64,000 nt of DNA. It comes from Pseudoxanthomonas sp. (lineage in GTDB: Bacteria; Pseudomonadota; Gammaproteobacteria; Xanthomonadales; Xanthomonadaceae). Positions within the stretch are counted from its first letter, which is position 1. Each line of letters starts with the position of its first letter. The stretch is from NCBI RefSeq assembly GCF_027498035.1, contig NZ_CP114978.1:682001-746000 (forward strand), given 5' to 3'. Made by a program: the position numbers and the translations under genes. Below are positions 55,008 to 63,997 of the stretch, in pieces. The notes below the pieces were generated by a model, which worked only from the letters and a program-made list of their open reading frames with translations, did no database searches and was not told the DNA's origin.

Positions 55008-55784
55008 ATGAATACATTGATCGGAAAGAAGGCCATCGTTACCGGCGGAGGCTCAGGGATCGGGCGCCAGATCTGCCTGCAGTTCGCCGAGGAAGGGTGC
55101 GATGCGCTGGCGATCTACGACATCAACGAGGACACCGCGAACGAGACCGCGCAGATGATCGCGGCCAACAGCAAGACGCGCTGCTTCGTGTACCGCGTGG
55201 ACATCTCGAGTTTCAGCGATGTCGAGACCGCCACCGCCGCGTTCGTCGAATCTTCTGGCGGTGCGCCGGACATACTGGTCAACAACGTCGGCTGGGACGT
55301 CCCGGCGCCGTTCCTGGAAACCGACCCAGCGTTCTGGAAGAAGATCGTCGACATCAACCTGATCGGCGTGTTCAACATGCACTCGGTCGTGCTGAGGCTG
55401 ATGGTGGACAACGGCGGCGGCAAGGTCATCAACATCGCCTCCGATGCCGGGCGCCTGGGCGCTGCGCTGGAAGCGGTGTATTCGGCCTGCAAGGGCGGAG
55501 TGATTACGTTCACCAAGTCCATCGCGCGCGAAATGGCGCGCCACAACATCCTCATCAATACCGTCAGCCCGGGTGCGACCAACACGGCCGGTTATGAGCA
55601 TGTGCGCGGCCTGGCACCCGACGCAGACAAGTTCGAAAAAGCATTGCTCAAGCTCACCCCGATGAAGCGACTGGGCGAACCGGCCGAGTGCGCACGTCTT
55701 GTCACTTTCCTGGCGAGCGACCACGCGTCTTTCATCCTTGGCCAGACCATCAGCGTGTCGGGCGGCCTGACGATGGTGGGCTGA
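55008..55784 (+). CDS. SDR-family dehydrogenase, BadH-like (2-hydroxycyclohexanecarboxyl-CoA dehydrogenase type)
   Basis: 258 aa. TGGGSGIG (14-21), DILVNNVGWDVP, IASDAGRLGAALEAVYSACK with the catalytic Tyr-x3-Lys, and the C-terminal QTISVSGGLTMVG. The 'NNVGWD' and 'EAVYSACKGG' blocks are characteristic of BadH of Rhodopseudomonas, which oxidises a ring hydroxyl of an alicyclic acyl-CoA. This hints that a cyclic acyl-CoA is an intermediate. General 3-oxoacyl reductases are an alternative. Confidence 0.75.
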   Translation: MNTLIGKKAIVTGGGSGIGRQICLQFAEEGCDALAIYDINEDTANETAQMIAANSKTRCFVYRVDISSFSDVETATAAFVESSGGAPDILVNNVGWDVPAPFLETDPAFWKKIVDINLIGVFNMHSVVLRLMVDNGGGKVINIASDAGRLGAALEAVYSACKGGVITFTKSIAREMARHNILINTVSPGATNTAGYEHVRGLAPDADKFEKALLKLTPMKRLGEPAECARLVTFLASDHASFILGQTISVSGGLTMVG

Positions 55785-55826
55785 TCCGGTGTCCACCGGA
55801 ACACATCGCCAACCAGGAGAACTGCA

Positions 55827-56579
55827 GTGAAGGCAATCGTGTGCGTCAAGCGCGTCGTTGATTACAACGTCCGGATCCAGGTCAGGCGGGATGGCTCGGG
55901 CGTGGTGACTGACAACGTCAAGTTCTCAATGAATCCCTTCGACGAGATTGCGGTCGAGGAGGCCGTGCGGCTCAAGGAAAAAGGCGAGCTGACCGAAGTC
56001 ATCGTGGTCAGCATCGGCGGCCCCAAAAACGAGGAGACCCTGCGCTCGGCGTTGGCTTTCGGCGCGGATCGCGCGATTCACATCCGTGATGAGGGGGATA
56101 TCCAGCCATTGACCGCTGCGCGCGCTTTCGCCGAAGTGTTCAAGCGCGAGGACGCAACGCTGCTCTTGGCCGGTAAACAGGCCATCGACGACGACGCCAA
56201 CCAAACCGGGCAGATGGTGGCTGGCCTGCTGGATATCGCGCAGGCCACGTTCGCCAGCAGTGTGACGTTGGCGCCGGACAAGGCGACGGTGACCCGCGAG
56301 GTCGATGCCGGCCTGGAGACGCTCGAGGTCGACCTGCCCGCGGTGATCACCGCGGACCTGCGGCTTAATGAACCGCGCTACCTGAAGCTGCCGGACATCA
56401 TGAAGGCCAAGAAAAAGCCGCTCGAAGTGGTCACTCTGGAAGAACTGGGGGTGGAGCGGCACGCCGGATTGAAGACTCTCAAGACGTTCGAGCCGCCCAC
56501 GCGCAGCAAGGGCGTCATGGTCTCGACGCCTGCAGAGCTCGTAGCAGCCCTCAAGAGCAAAGGGCTGTTGCCGGCATGA
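55827..56579 (+). CDS. etfB: Electron transfer flavoprotein beta subunit
   Basis: 250 aa from GTG 55827 (AGGAGA upstream). Starts KAIVCVKRVVDYNVRIQV and has the ETF-beta core SMNPFDEIAVEEAVRLKE, AMP-binding GKQAIDDDANQTGQM, and PRYLKLPDIMKAKKKPLE. It takes electrons from the acyl-CoA dehydrogenases of this cluster. A dedicated copy inside a catabolic operon is not universal. Confidence 0.95.
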   Translation: MKAIVCVKRVVDYNVRIQVRRDGSGVVTDNVKFSMNPFDEIAVEEAVRLKEKGELTEVIVVSIGGPKNEETLRSALAFGADRAIHIRDEGDIQPLTAARAFAEVFKREDATLLLAGKQAIDDDANQTGQMVAGLLDIAQATFASSVTLAPDKATVTREVDAGLETLEVDLPAVITADLRLNEPRYLKLPDIMKAKKKPLEVVTLEELGVERHAGLKTLKTFEPPTRSKGVMVSTPAELVAALKSKGLLPA

Positions 56580-56595
56580 ACAACGGAGCCAACCC

Positions 56596-57534
56596 ATGAG
56601 CAAGATTCTTGTCATCGGCGAGGTGTCCGACGGACACCTGGATGCTGGCGTCGCCAAGGTCGTCGCAGCGGCGGCGCAGATCGGCGGCGAGATTGAAATC
56701 GCCCTGTTTGGTGTGAACCTGGGCGATGTCGCTGCTGCGGCTGCCAAGCTTGACGGAGTCGCCAAGGTGCGCACCTTCGAATCGGAAGGCAATGCACACA
56801 TCCTCGCTGCGACCTACGCGCCGCAGATCGTCGAGCAGGCAGCGGACTACAGCCACGTGCTGTTCGCCGGCAATGCCTTCGGCAAGGACACCGCGCCGCG
56901 CGTGGCCGCCATGCTAGGCGTGCAGCAGATTTCAGAAATCATGGTCGCGCACAGCGCGACGAGTTTTGATCGCTCAACCTATGCCGGCAACGCCATCGTG
57001 ACGGTCGAGGCGCCGACCGGGTCAGCCATCGTGGCGACCGTGCGCCTGGCGTCTTTCACCGCGGTGGGGTCAAGCGGGAGCGCACCGATCGAAGCTTCGA
57101 GCAGCTCCGCGGCGCTCCCCACGCATACGCGCTTCCTGGAACTGAAGGCGCAGAAGAGCGAACGTCCTGACCTTCAGGTCGCAAGAACGGTCGTGGCGGG
57201 GGGGCGCGCGCTCGGCAGCGGCGACAACTTCCAGATGCTCTATTCCCTGGCCGACAAGCTCGGCGCGGCGGTGGGTGCCTCACGCGCGGCGGTCGACGCT
57301 GGCTACGTGCCCAACGACCTGCAGGTGGGCCAGACCGGCAAGGTCATCGCGCCCGAGCTGTACATCGCGATCGGCATCTCCGGAGCAATCCAGCACCTGG
57401 CCGGCATCAAGGATGCCCGCACCATCGTGGCCATCAACAAGGACGCGGACGCGCCGATCTTCGAGATCGCCGACTACGGCTTGGTCGGTGACCTGTTCAA
57501 GCTGGTGCCCGAACTGGAGGGCCTCGTGTCCTGA
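56596..57534 (+). CDS. etfA: Electron transfer flavoprotein alpha subunit
   Basis: 312 aa, starting 16 nt after etfB. N-terminal Rossmann-like domain; the C-terminal FAD domain has ARTVVAGGRALGSGDNFQML, VGASRAAVDAGYVPNDLQVG, QTGKVIAPELYIAIGISGAI, and SNKDADAPIF-type ending (AINKDADAPIFEIADYGLVG). The EtfAB heterodimer delivers electrons to ETF-QO; the local ETF-QO gene is frameshifted. Confidence 0.95.
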   Translation: MSKILVIGEVSDGHLDAGVAKVVAAAAQIGGEIEIALFGVNLGDVAAAAAKLDGVAKVRTFESEGNAHILAATYAPQIVEQAADYSHVLFAGNAFGKDTAPRVAAMLGVQQISEIMVAHSATSFDRSTYAGNAIVTVEAPTGSAIVATVRLASFTAVGSSGSAPIEASSSSAALPTHTRFLELKAQKSERPDLQVARTVVAGGRALGSGDNFQMLYSLADKLGAAVGASRAAVDAGYVPNDLQVGQTGKVIAPELYIAIGISGAIQHLAGIKDARTIVAINKDADAPIFEIADYGLVGDLFKLVPELEGLVS

Positions 57535-57728
57535 GCATACGCATCGTCGTCTGACCTGGTGCGCGGTGGGGCGCGTCGGGTCAGCGGCGACAACGGCTTG
57601 TCCATGCGAATGAGGGTTTGCGTGGATCCCGGGCTGGACCGGCAGGTTCAGAAGCGGCGCCCGCCCGGTGGGCCGACAGCTTGACCGGCGTTTCTCACAA
57701 CGAGGGCGCCCAACTGGGAGGAGGGTGT

Positions 57729-59057
57729 ATGAAAATCAACGGTAGCAGCAGTGGCGCGGCCGGAAGGTTCGTCACGGCTGGCGCAGTCCTGGCAACATTC
57801 ATGGTCCACGCCCCCGCACACGCGCAGGCGACGACCCCGGAGGAGTACGCGCGCTTCGACGCGTTGGGTGAGCCAGGCCTGGCAATCTCCTATCCACCGG
57901 CCATCGAGTCGCTGCTTGGTGACAACGGAGGTTGGAGGACCTCCCTGGCAGACCACGATGCGTCGCTGACCATCCGCGGATCGTTCGTGCAGAACTACGA
58001 CGTGCTGCAGAACAATCCGCACAACCCGCAGGTGTATGCGGGTCAGAAGTTCACTTCGCAAAGCAACTCGATCTATCCAACCTACACACAGGGGCTGGGC
58101 GCGATCGGGCTGCCCAACTCCAAGCTGATCGTGGGCTTGATCTCCTATGCCTCATCATGGTCGGCGAGCCAGGGCTCCAGTGAAGTGGTGCCGCATTTCC
58201 AGAAGCTCGCGTACTACCAGAGTTTTTTCGACAAGAAGCTTGAGATCAAAACCGGCTATTTGCCGAACTACACCGAGTTCATCGGCGTATTCACCGGCGG
58301 CAGTCCGCTGCTGACCACCGGCCTGTCGAGCCTGGTGCCGATCGAGGTGGGCCTGAGTGCAGACCCGGCACCATCCCCGACATTCAACCTGACGCTGCAT
58401 GGCCCGCGCGATCTTTACTTCAAGGGTGGTGTGCAGCGCAGTTCAAGCCCATTGGGTCAGGAGTACCAAGCCGGGCACGACGGCCCGCTCAACCTGCGCT
58501 ACCGGGCCGAACGCGCATCGGCACTTTATATCGGCGAATTCGGGCAACGGCGCGAGGCCGGGCCGGATACGGGCAGCCGCTGGGTGCGGGCAGGTGCGCT
58601 GTACAACACTTCGGACTTTACCAATCTTGAGAACGGCCGCTACACCAACAACCATACCCTGTTCGCGCTGGGTGACTTCCAGGTGGCTCAGCCCTACAAG
58701 TCCATGCCTTACCGCGGCATCTTCGTCGGCGGCTCGGCCTTTTACGCCAAGGACGAAGTCAACGTCATCTCCGAATACTACGAGTTGCGTCTGTACAGCG
58801 TCGGTTTGATCGAGAGCCGTCCTGCCGATGGCATGACCTTCAACATCAACCGCAGCACCTATTCGAAAGTGGCACGCAGGACGATCGGTGCCGGTCTCGA
58901 TGCACCGGCGGGGCAATTCCAGGTGACGGTTAGTTACGCGGCGCGCCTGGCGCGTGGCTTGTACATCTCTCCAAGCCTGAGCTATGTGCACGGGCCGGCA
59001 TTCGGCGATTACAACGATGCCGCAGTGGTGGGCGTGAACCTGTTCGTGCAGCTATAG
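57729..59057 (+). CDS. OprB-like outer-membrane porin
   Basis: 442 aa from ATG 57729 (GGAGGAGG upstream). Signal peptide (about 1-34, ending AHAQA). The mature part is a beta barrel; LADHDASLTIRGSFVQNYDV and the C-terminal VVGVNLFVQL with a final aromatic-x-x-Leu fit the carbohydrate-selective porin family. It probably takes up the growth substrate or an intermediate. It sits between etfA and BVMO gene 2. Confidence 0.72.
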   Translation: MKINGSSSGAAGRFVTAGAVLATFMVHAPAHAQATTPEEYARFDALGEPGLAISYPPAIESLLGDNGGWRTSLADHDASLTIRGSFVQNYDVLQNNPHNPQVYAGQKFTSQSNSIYPTYTQGLGAIGLPNSKLIVGLISYASSWSASQGSSEVVPHFQKLAYYQSFFDKKLEIKTGYLPNYTEFIGVFTGGSPLLTTGLSSLVPIEVGLSADPAPSPTFNLTLHGPRDLYFKGGVQRSSSPLGQEYQAGHDGPLNLRYRAERASALYIGEFGQRREAGPDTGSRWVRAGALYNTSDFTNLENGRYTNNHTLFALGDFQVAQPYKSMPYRGIFVGGSAFYAKDEVNVISEYYELRLYSVGLIESRPADGMTFNINRSTYSKVARRTIGAGLDAPAGQFQVTVSYAARLARGLYISPSLSYVHGPAFGDYNDAAVVGVNLFVQL

Positions 59058-59217
59058 GTGCGCGCGGTGTGGCAGGCGACGCGGCCGGCCACCGATGCTT
59101 CGTGCGAAACATGCAACTGCGCGCCGCGGCGCAGCCACTCCGTGCCCGTGCCAGGGCACGTCGTCACTTCCAACGTGTCCATCGGGGTCGTACCGGATGG
59201 ACCAAGCAGGAGGAAAC

Positions 59218-61194
59218 ATGGCCTATTTTTCAAACGTGCCCACCTTGTCTGCCGAACACGCTGGCTCCTCCGTCAGGTGGGAGCTGCTGAGCGCGACCGA
59301 CGAAGAGATCGAGCGCTCGCTCGCCTATACCGACCCGATGGTGCTACGTGGGTTGGTCTACCAGCTCACCGGCGATGAGGAACTGCTGCAGACCCAGGTC
59401 GCCAAGACGCGGTTCTTTTTTGCTGAAGCGTATGGACCGGCAAGTCTGCAGGATGTTGAAACGATCAAGGCCAAGGCATTGGCCTTTCTGAAAGCCTACC
59501 GCGATCAGGGCGCCGGCGAGATCGGGATCGGCCCACCCGAGCGGCTGCGCAAGTCCATGGAACTGGTGGTCGGCGAGCCGATCCCCGATCTGGAGGCTGG
59601 CATGTGGACCGAGGAAACCGCCCTCGATCCGTGGTCCAGGGCTGCCGAATGGCCACGCGCTCCCTCGCCGGAGCAGCTTGAGAAGTTCTCCGTGATCGTC
59701 ATCGGCGCTGGCCTTGGCGGCTTGAGCGCCGCGGCCCAGCTCAAGCATGCGAACGTTCGCTACAAGGTGATCGAGAAGAATCCGGCCGTCGGCGGCACCT
59801 GGTACGAGAACCGCTACCCGGGCGCACGCGTCGATACGCCCAGTCGCGCGTATACGCACATCTTCGGCGCCGAGTTCATTTTCGACTACGCGTTCGCGCC
59901 GCAGGCGGAAAACGAGCGCTACTTCAACTGGGTGGCGGACAAGTTCGCGCTTCGGCCGGACATCGAACTCAACACCGAAGTTCAGTCCATGGCCTGGGAC
60001 GAAGGGCAGGGCGTCTGGAAGATCGAGGCGATCGGCCCTGAAGGTCCAGTGAGCTACGAGGCCAACGCGGTGATTTGCGCATCCGGCCTGCTCGCTCGCC
60101 CCAGCCTGCCGGCGATCGAAGGCATGGACCGGTTCGGGGGAGATGCTTTCCATACCGCGCGGTGGCCGAATGATCTCGACCTAGCCGGCAAGCGCGTCGC
60201 GGTGGTGGGAACCGGTGCGACCGGGTACCAGATGGTGCCAGAACTGGCCAAACTGGCTGAACACACCACCCTGTTCCAGCGCAAGCCGCAGTGGGTGTTC
60301 CAGCTGCCGGGTTACACCAGCAAGCTGCCTGTTGAAGCGACATGGCTGGACCGCAATCTCCCTTTCCACACCAATTTCATGCGATTGCGGACCAACTGGC
60401 TCACTGGAGAGCACGTCTATTCGCCGATCTTCAGCATCGATCCGGAATGGAAGGATCCACACAGCCGGAGTGCATTGAACAAGGAAGTGCGCGATGCACG
60501 CATTGCCTACATCCAGGAAAAATTTGCCGGCCGCCCGGAGTTCATCGACAAGATGATCCCGCCGCATCCGCCGTTTTCCGCGAGGCCGCTGCTGGTCGAT
60601 GAGAGTTACAACATCTACGACGCCCTGCTGCGTGATGATGTCACCTTGGTCGACAGCGGCATCGACCGTGTCACCCCGCGCGGTATCGTCGCCGGCGGCA
60701 AGGAGCATCCTTTTGATGTGATCGTGTGGGCCACCGGCTTTCGTGCCAATGAACTGTTGTGGCCAATGAAGATTACCGGGCGATCGGGAATCACCGTCGA
60801 AGAACTCTGGTCCAAGGATGGTGCGCGCGCTTGGGTCAGCGGCAGCATGCTGCCCAAGTTCCCCAACTTCTTCATGCTTTACGGGCCCAACACCAACCCG
60901 GCCGCAGGCGGAGGCATCGTCAACCACGAAGAGATGGTGACGCGCTTTGCCATTGAATGGGTGCAGAAACTCATCGTCGATGGAAAGCGCTCGGTCGAGG
61001 TCACCGAGCCGGCGTACTGGCGCTACAACGGGCTGCTGGATCAGCGCGAGGCCGGCAAGACCTATACCGACGCACGGGCGAAAAGCTTCTTCATGAATCG
61101 CTACGAACGCTCGTCGGTGATGCTGCCGTTCGCGCCCAGCGAGTTGTGGAACTGGCTGCGCCACGCCGACGCCGACGAGTTCCTGGTCACCTGA
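59218..61194 (+). CDS. Baeyer-Villiger monooxygenase 2, 4-hydroxyacetophenone monooxygenase-like
   Basis: 658 aa from ATG 59218 (AGGAGGAA upstream). N-terminal extension of ~155 residues with VLRGLVYQLTGDEELLQ. FAD motif GAGLGG (163-168), VGGTWYENRYPGAR (about 192-205), fingerprint FGGDAFHTARWP (about 305-316), second Rossmann GTGATG. It is not a close copy of BVMO1, so the two probably use different ketones. It is followed 63 bp later by a GDXG hydrolase that could open its ester product. Confidence 0.88.
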   Translation: MAYFSNVPTLSAEHAGSSVRWELLSATDEEIERSLAYTDPMVLRGLVYQLTGDEELLQTQVAKTRFFFAEAYGPASLQDVETIKAKALAFLKAYRDQGAGEIGIGPPERLRKSMELVVGEPIPDLEAGMWTEETALDPWSRAAEWPRAPSPEQLEKFSVIVIGAGLGGLSAAAQLKHANVRYKVIEKNPAVGGTWYENRYPGARVDTPSRAYTHIFGAEFIFDYAFAPQAENERYFNWVADKFALRPDIELNTEVQSMAWDEGQGVWKIEAIGPEGPVSYEANAVICASGLLARPSLPAIEGMDRFGGDAFHTARWPNDLDLAGKRVAVVGTGATGYQMVPELAKLAEHTTLFQRKPQWVFQLPGYTSKLPVEATWLDRNLPFHTNFMRLRTNWLTGEHVYSPIFSIDPEWKDPHSRSALNKEVRDARIAYIQEKFAGRPEFIDKMIPPHPPFSARPLLVDESYNIYDALLRDDVTLVDSGIDRVTPRGIVAGGKEHPFDVIVWATGFRANELLWPMKITGRSGITVEELWSKDGARAWVSGSMLPKFPNFFMLYGPNTNPAAGGGIVNHEEMVTRFAIEWVQKLIVDGKRSVEVTEPAYWRYNGLLDQREAGKTYTDARAKSFFMNRYERSSVMLPFAPSELWNWLRHADADEFLVT

Positions 61195-61257
61195 CCTGCA
61201 CACACCCGTACGCGGCGCGGGCAAGCCCTCGCTGCAGATCCCAAGTAGGAGAACCCA

Positions 61258-62223
61258 ATGTCCGTCCTTGAACGTCTGGATCCCGAGATCCTGCCCGTCG
61301 TGAAGATGGTGCCGGTGATCGACATGGCCGATATTCCCGCCGCCCGCGCCGCGCTGCATGCCATGTACGCCTCGGTCGGCAGCCCGCCACTCAACCCTGC
61401 AATCAGTCGGGAGGACCACCTCGTACCCGGCTGGGAGAGCGATCCGGAGGTGCAGTTGCGTGTGTTCCGCCCTATCGATGCGAGCGAAACGCTGCCGTGC
61501 TTGTACTGGATCCAGGGCGGCGGTTACGTGCTGACCGCGCCAGACTTGGACGATCAGTGGTGCGAAACGATCGCCAACGACCTTCGCTGCTCCGTGGTGT
61601 CGGTGGGTTGGCGGCGCGCGCCCGAGCATCCGTTCCCAGCCGCGAGCAACGACTGCTATGCCGGCTTCGCCTGGACGATGCGAAACGCAGAAGCGCTGGC
61701 GATCGATCCCGGGCGGGTGGTCATCGGTGGCGCAAGTTCGGGCGGTGGGGCGGCTGCTGCACTGGCCCTGCGAATCCGGGACGTCGGCGAATTCAGTGTG
61801 GCCCACCAGCTTCTGGTCTATCCGATGCTGGACGATACGAATTCATCACCCTCCAGCCACAGGATTACCGATCCCGAGCTCTGGAACCGCCAGAGCAACG
61901 AGCTTGCGTGGCGCGCTTATTTGGGCAGCAGTTACGGTAGCTCGGATATTTCGCCGTATGCCGCGCCAACGCGGGCGTCGGACCTTGCAAGGCTACCGCC
62001 TGCCACGATCCTCACCGGCGAACTGGACCTATTTGTCGACGAGAACATTGCCTACGCGCAGCGCCTGCTGCACGCCGGAGTAGAGATGGAACTTCACGTC
62101 TATCCCGCTGCGCATCACGGCTTCGACCGCCACAACCCGGGCGCCGGACTGTCCCGTCGCTTCTTTGGTGATCGTGACGCCGCCTTGCGCAGGGCGATGT
62201 GGAAGCAGCGCGCACAGGCTTAA
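61258..62223 (+). CDS. GDXG/HSL-family alpha/beta hydrolase, candidate lactone/ester hydrolase
   Basis: 321 aa. The oxyanion motif usually HGGG reads IQGGGY (85-90, His to Gln). The nucleophile elbow is GASSGG (158-163, Ser160; the usual Asp of GDSAGG is Ala). The Asp region is LTGELDLFVDEN and the His is in YPAAHHGFDRH. The same family contains the monoterpene epsilon-lactone hydrolase of Rhodococcus. Position right behind BVMO2 supports hydrolysis of its lactone or ester. The motif changes make it unusual. Confidence 0.78.
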   Translation: MSVLERLDPEILPVVKMVPVIDMADIPAARAALHAMYASVGSPPLNPAISREDHLVPGWESDPEVQLRVFRPIDASETLPCLYWIQGGGYVLTAPDLDDQWCETIANDLRCSVVSVGWRRAPEHPFPAASNDCYAGFAWTMRNAEALAIDPGRVVIGGASSGGGAAAALALRIRDVGEFSVAHQLLVYPMLDDTNSSPSSHRITDPELWNRQSNELAWRAYLGSSYGSSDISPYAAPTRASDLARLPPATILTGELDLFVDENIAYAQRLLHAGVEMELHVYPAAHHGFDRHNPGAGLSRRFFGDRDAALRRAMWKQRAQA

Positions 62224-62267
62224 AAAGGCATTTAAACGTATTTCTCTTGTCTTACAGGAGTTAGGTG

Positions 62268-63047
62268 ATGAGTTCACTGAGTCTGAAGAAAAAAGTTGCA
62301 GCGGTGACTGGCGGCGCAAGCGGCATCGGCGCCGCCTGTGTACGCCGCTTGGCGCGGCTGGGCGCAACGGTGGTCATCCTCGATGTGGATCTCGAGTCAG
62401 GTCAGGCACTGCAGGCCGAGCTAGGCGCGCCGCATCTCTACCGCAGCTTGGACGTGTCCGACCCGGCGGCGTGGAAAACAGTCCTTGACGAGGTCGAAGA
62501 TCTGCTGGGACGTGTGGATATCCTGCATCTCAACGCCGGTGTCATGAGCCGGCCCCGCGGTGCGCCGTTGCTCGACGACCCATTGAAGTGGTTCACGCAG
62601 GACGCTTACCGCAAGGTGCGCGGCGTGAATCTGGATGGCGTGGTCTACGGGATCGAGGCGGTGCTGGGAAGAGGCGGATGTTCTCGTATCGTGCTCACCG
62701 CCTCTGGCGCCGCGGTTAGTCCGCTGGCCATGGATCCTTTCTATACCGCGACTAAGCATGCCGAGCTGGGCTTGGGCCTGGCTCTGGCGCCGACGCTCGC
62801 TGAAAAAGGCATGAGGATCGACGTCATCTGCCCCGGTGCCGTGGATACACCAATTACGGCGCCGGACATCCGGGCAATGCCACTGAAGCAAGAGTCGCCC
62901 GAGTTCATTGCTTCTGCGCTGGAGCAAATCCTGGCCTCCCCCAATGCACCAAATCATGCTTGGCTGGCTTACAGCGAAAAGGAAGGGGTGCGGGCCTATG
63001 TCCCGACGGGCGCTCAAGCGGCGTTGGATGTGGTTGATCGGCAGTAA
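62268..63047 (+). CDS. SDR-family oxidoreductase
   Basis: 259 aa from ATG 62268 (AGGAG 7 nt upstream). TGGASGIG (about 14-21), ILHLNAGVMS, and YTATKHAELG with the catalytic Tyr/Lys. As next gene after the hydrolase it could oxidise the hydroxy acid set free, or make the ketone for the BVMO. The exact substrate cannot be told. Confidence 0.8.
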   Translation: MSSLSLKKKVAAVTGGASGIGAACVRRLARLGATVVILDVDLESGQALQAELGAPHLYRSLDVSDPAAWKTVLDEVEDLLGRVDILHLNAGVMSRPRGAPLLDDPLKWFTQDAYRKVRGVNLDGVVYGIEAVLGRGGCSRIVLTASGAAVSPLAMDPFYTATKHAELGLGLALAPTLAEKGMRIDVICPGAVDTPITAPDIRAMPLKQESPEFIASALEQILASPNAPNHAWLAYSEKEGVRAYVPTGAQAALDVVDRQ

Positions 63048-63274
63048 TGAAAATGGTCCTCGTGTCTCGATAGCGCAGCATCGCGACCTGCACTCTGCTT
63101 GATACGTTTGATGACGGTACTGACGACTGAGGGGACTTTTCATACCCGTGGGAAGTCACTCAAATGCTGTCGGGTTAAATACTGCGACCGCAGATCGTCC
63201 TGTAGCGAGTCTTCTGCTTGGTTGATGTGCAATCGTTGGATCTCTCGCGGTCGCTATCAATCATGGGAGTTTCC

Positions 63275-63997
63275 ATGCAAGGCCAAGGATTTCGCAAAGT
63301 TTTCCAAACCGCGTCTGCGGCTCTTCACGGTCTTGTCGCAGACGGCCAGATCCTGGCGGTGGGCGGCTTTGGCCTGTGCGGGATGCCCGAGCAGCTGATC
63401 AGCGCGCTGCGCGATATCGGGGTCAAGGACCTGACGGTGATCTCCAATAACGCGGGCGTGGACGGCTTCGGGCTGGGCCAGCTGCTGGAGACGCGCCAGA
63501 TCAAGAAGATGATTTCTTCCTATGTTGGCGAGAACAAGGAATTCGCGCGCCAGTACCTGGCCGGCGAGCTGGAGCTGGAATTCAACCCGCAGGGCACGTT
63601 GGCCGAGCGCCTGCGCGCGGGCGGGGCGGGCATCCCGGCGTTCTTCACCGCCACTGGCTACGGCACGGTGATCGCCGAAGGCAAGGAAACGCGCGAATTC
63701 GACGGCAAGCACTACATCCTGGAAACCGCGCTGCACGCCGACATCGCCCTGGTCAAAGCCTGGAAGGCTGACACCGCCGGCAACCTGGTGTTCCGCATGA
63801 CCGCGCGCAACTTCAACCCGGCCTGCGCGATGGCCGGCAAGGTCTGTGTTGCCGAGGTCGAGGAGGTGGTCGAAGTCGGTGCCATTGATCCGGACCAGGT
63901 GCACCTCCCTGGCATTTACGTCGACCGCATCGTGGTCAACGCAAACCCTGAGAAACGCATCGAACAGCGCACCGTGCGCGCGCAGGAGACACACTGA
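63275..63997 (+). CDS. 3-oxoacid CoA-transferase subunit A
   Basis: 240 aa from ATG 63275 (GGGAG 5 nt upstream; an ATG four codons earlier is less likely). VGGFGLCGMPEQLISAL (about 30-46), GAGIPAFFTATGYGTVIAEG and ALVKAWKADTAGNLVFR are typical of the alpha half of succinyl-CoA:3-ketoacid CoA-transferase. It turns acetoacetate (from HMG-CoA lyase) into acetoacetyl-CoA. The stop overlaps the next start as ATGA. The preceding 227 bp hold no gene. Confidence 0.92.
   Translation: MQGQGFRKVFQTASAALHGLVADGQILAVGGFGLCGMPEQLISALRDIGVKDLTVISNNAGVDGFGLGQLLETRQIKKMISSYVGENKEFARQYLAGELELEFNPQGTLAERLRAGGAGIPAFFTATGYGTVIAEGKETREFDGKHYILETALHADIALVKAWKADTAGNLVFRMTARNFNPACAMAGKVCVAEVEEVVEVGAIDPDQVHLPGIYVDRIVVNANPEKRIEQRTVRAQETH

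Noticed and set aside
60181..61806. 541-aa open frame on the minus strand
   Set aside because: Antisense to BVMO2 and the hydrolase; no motifs.
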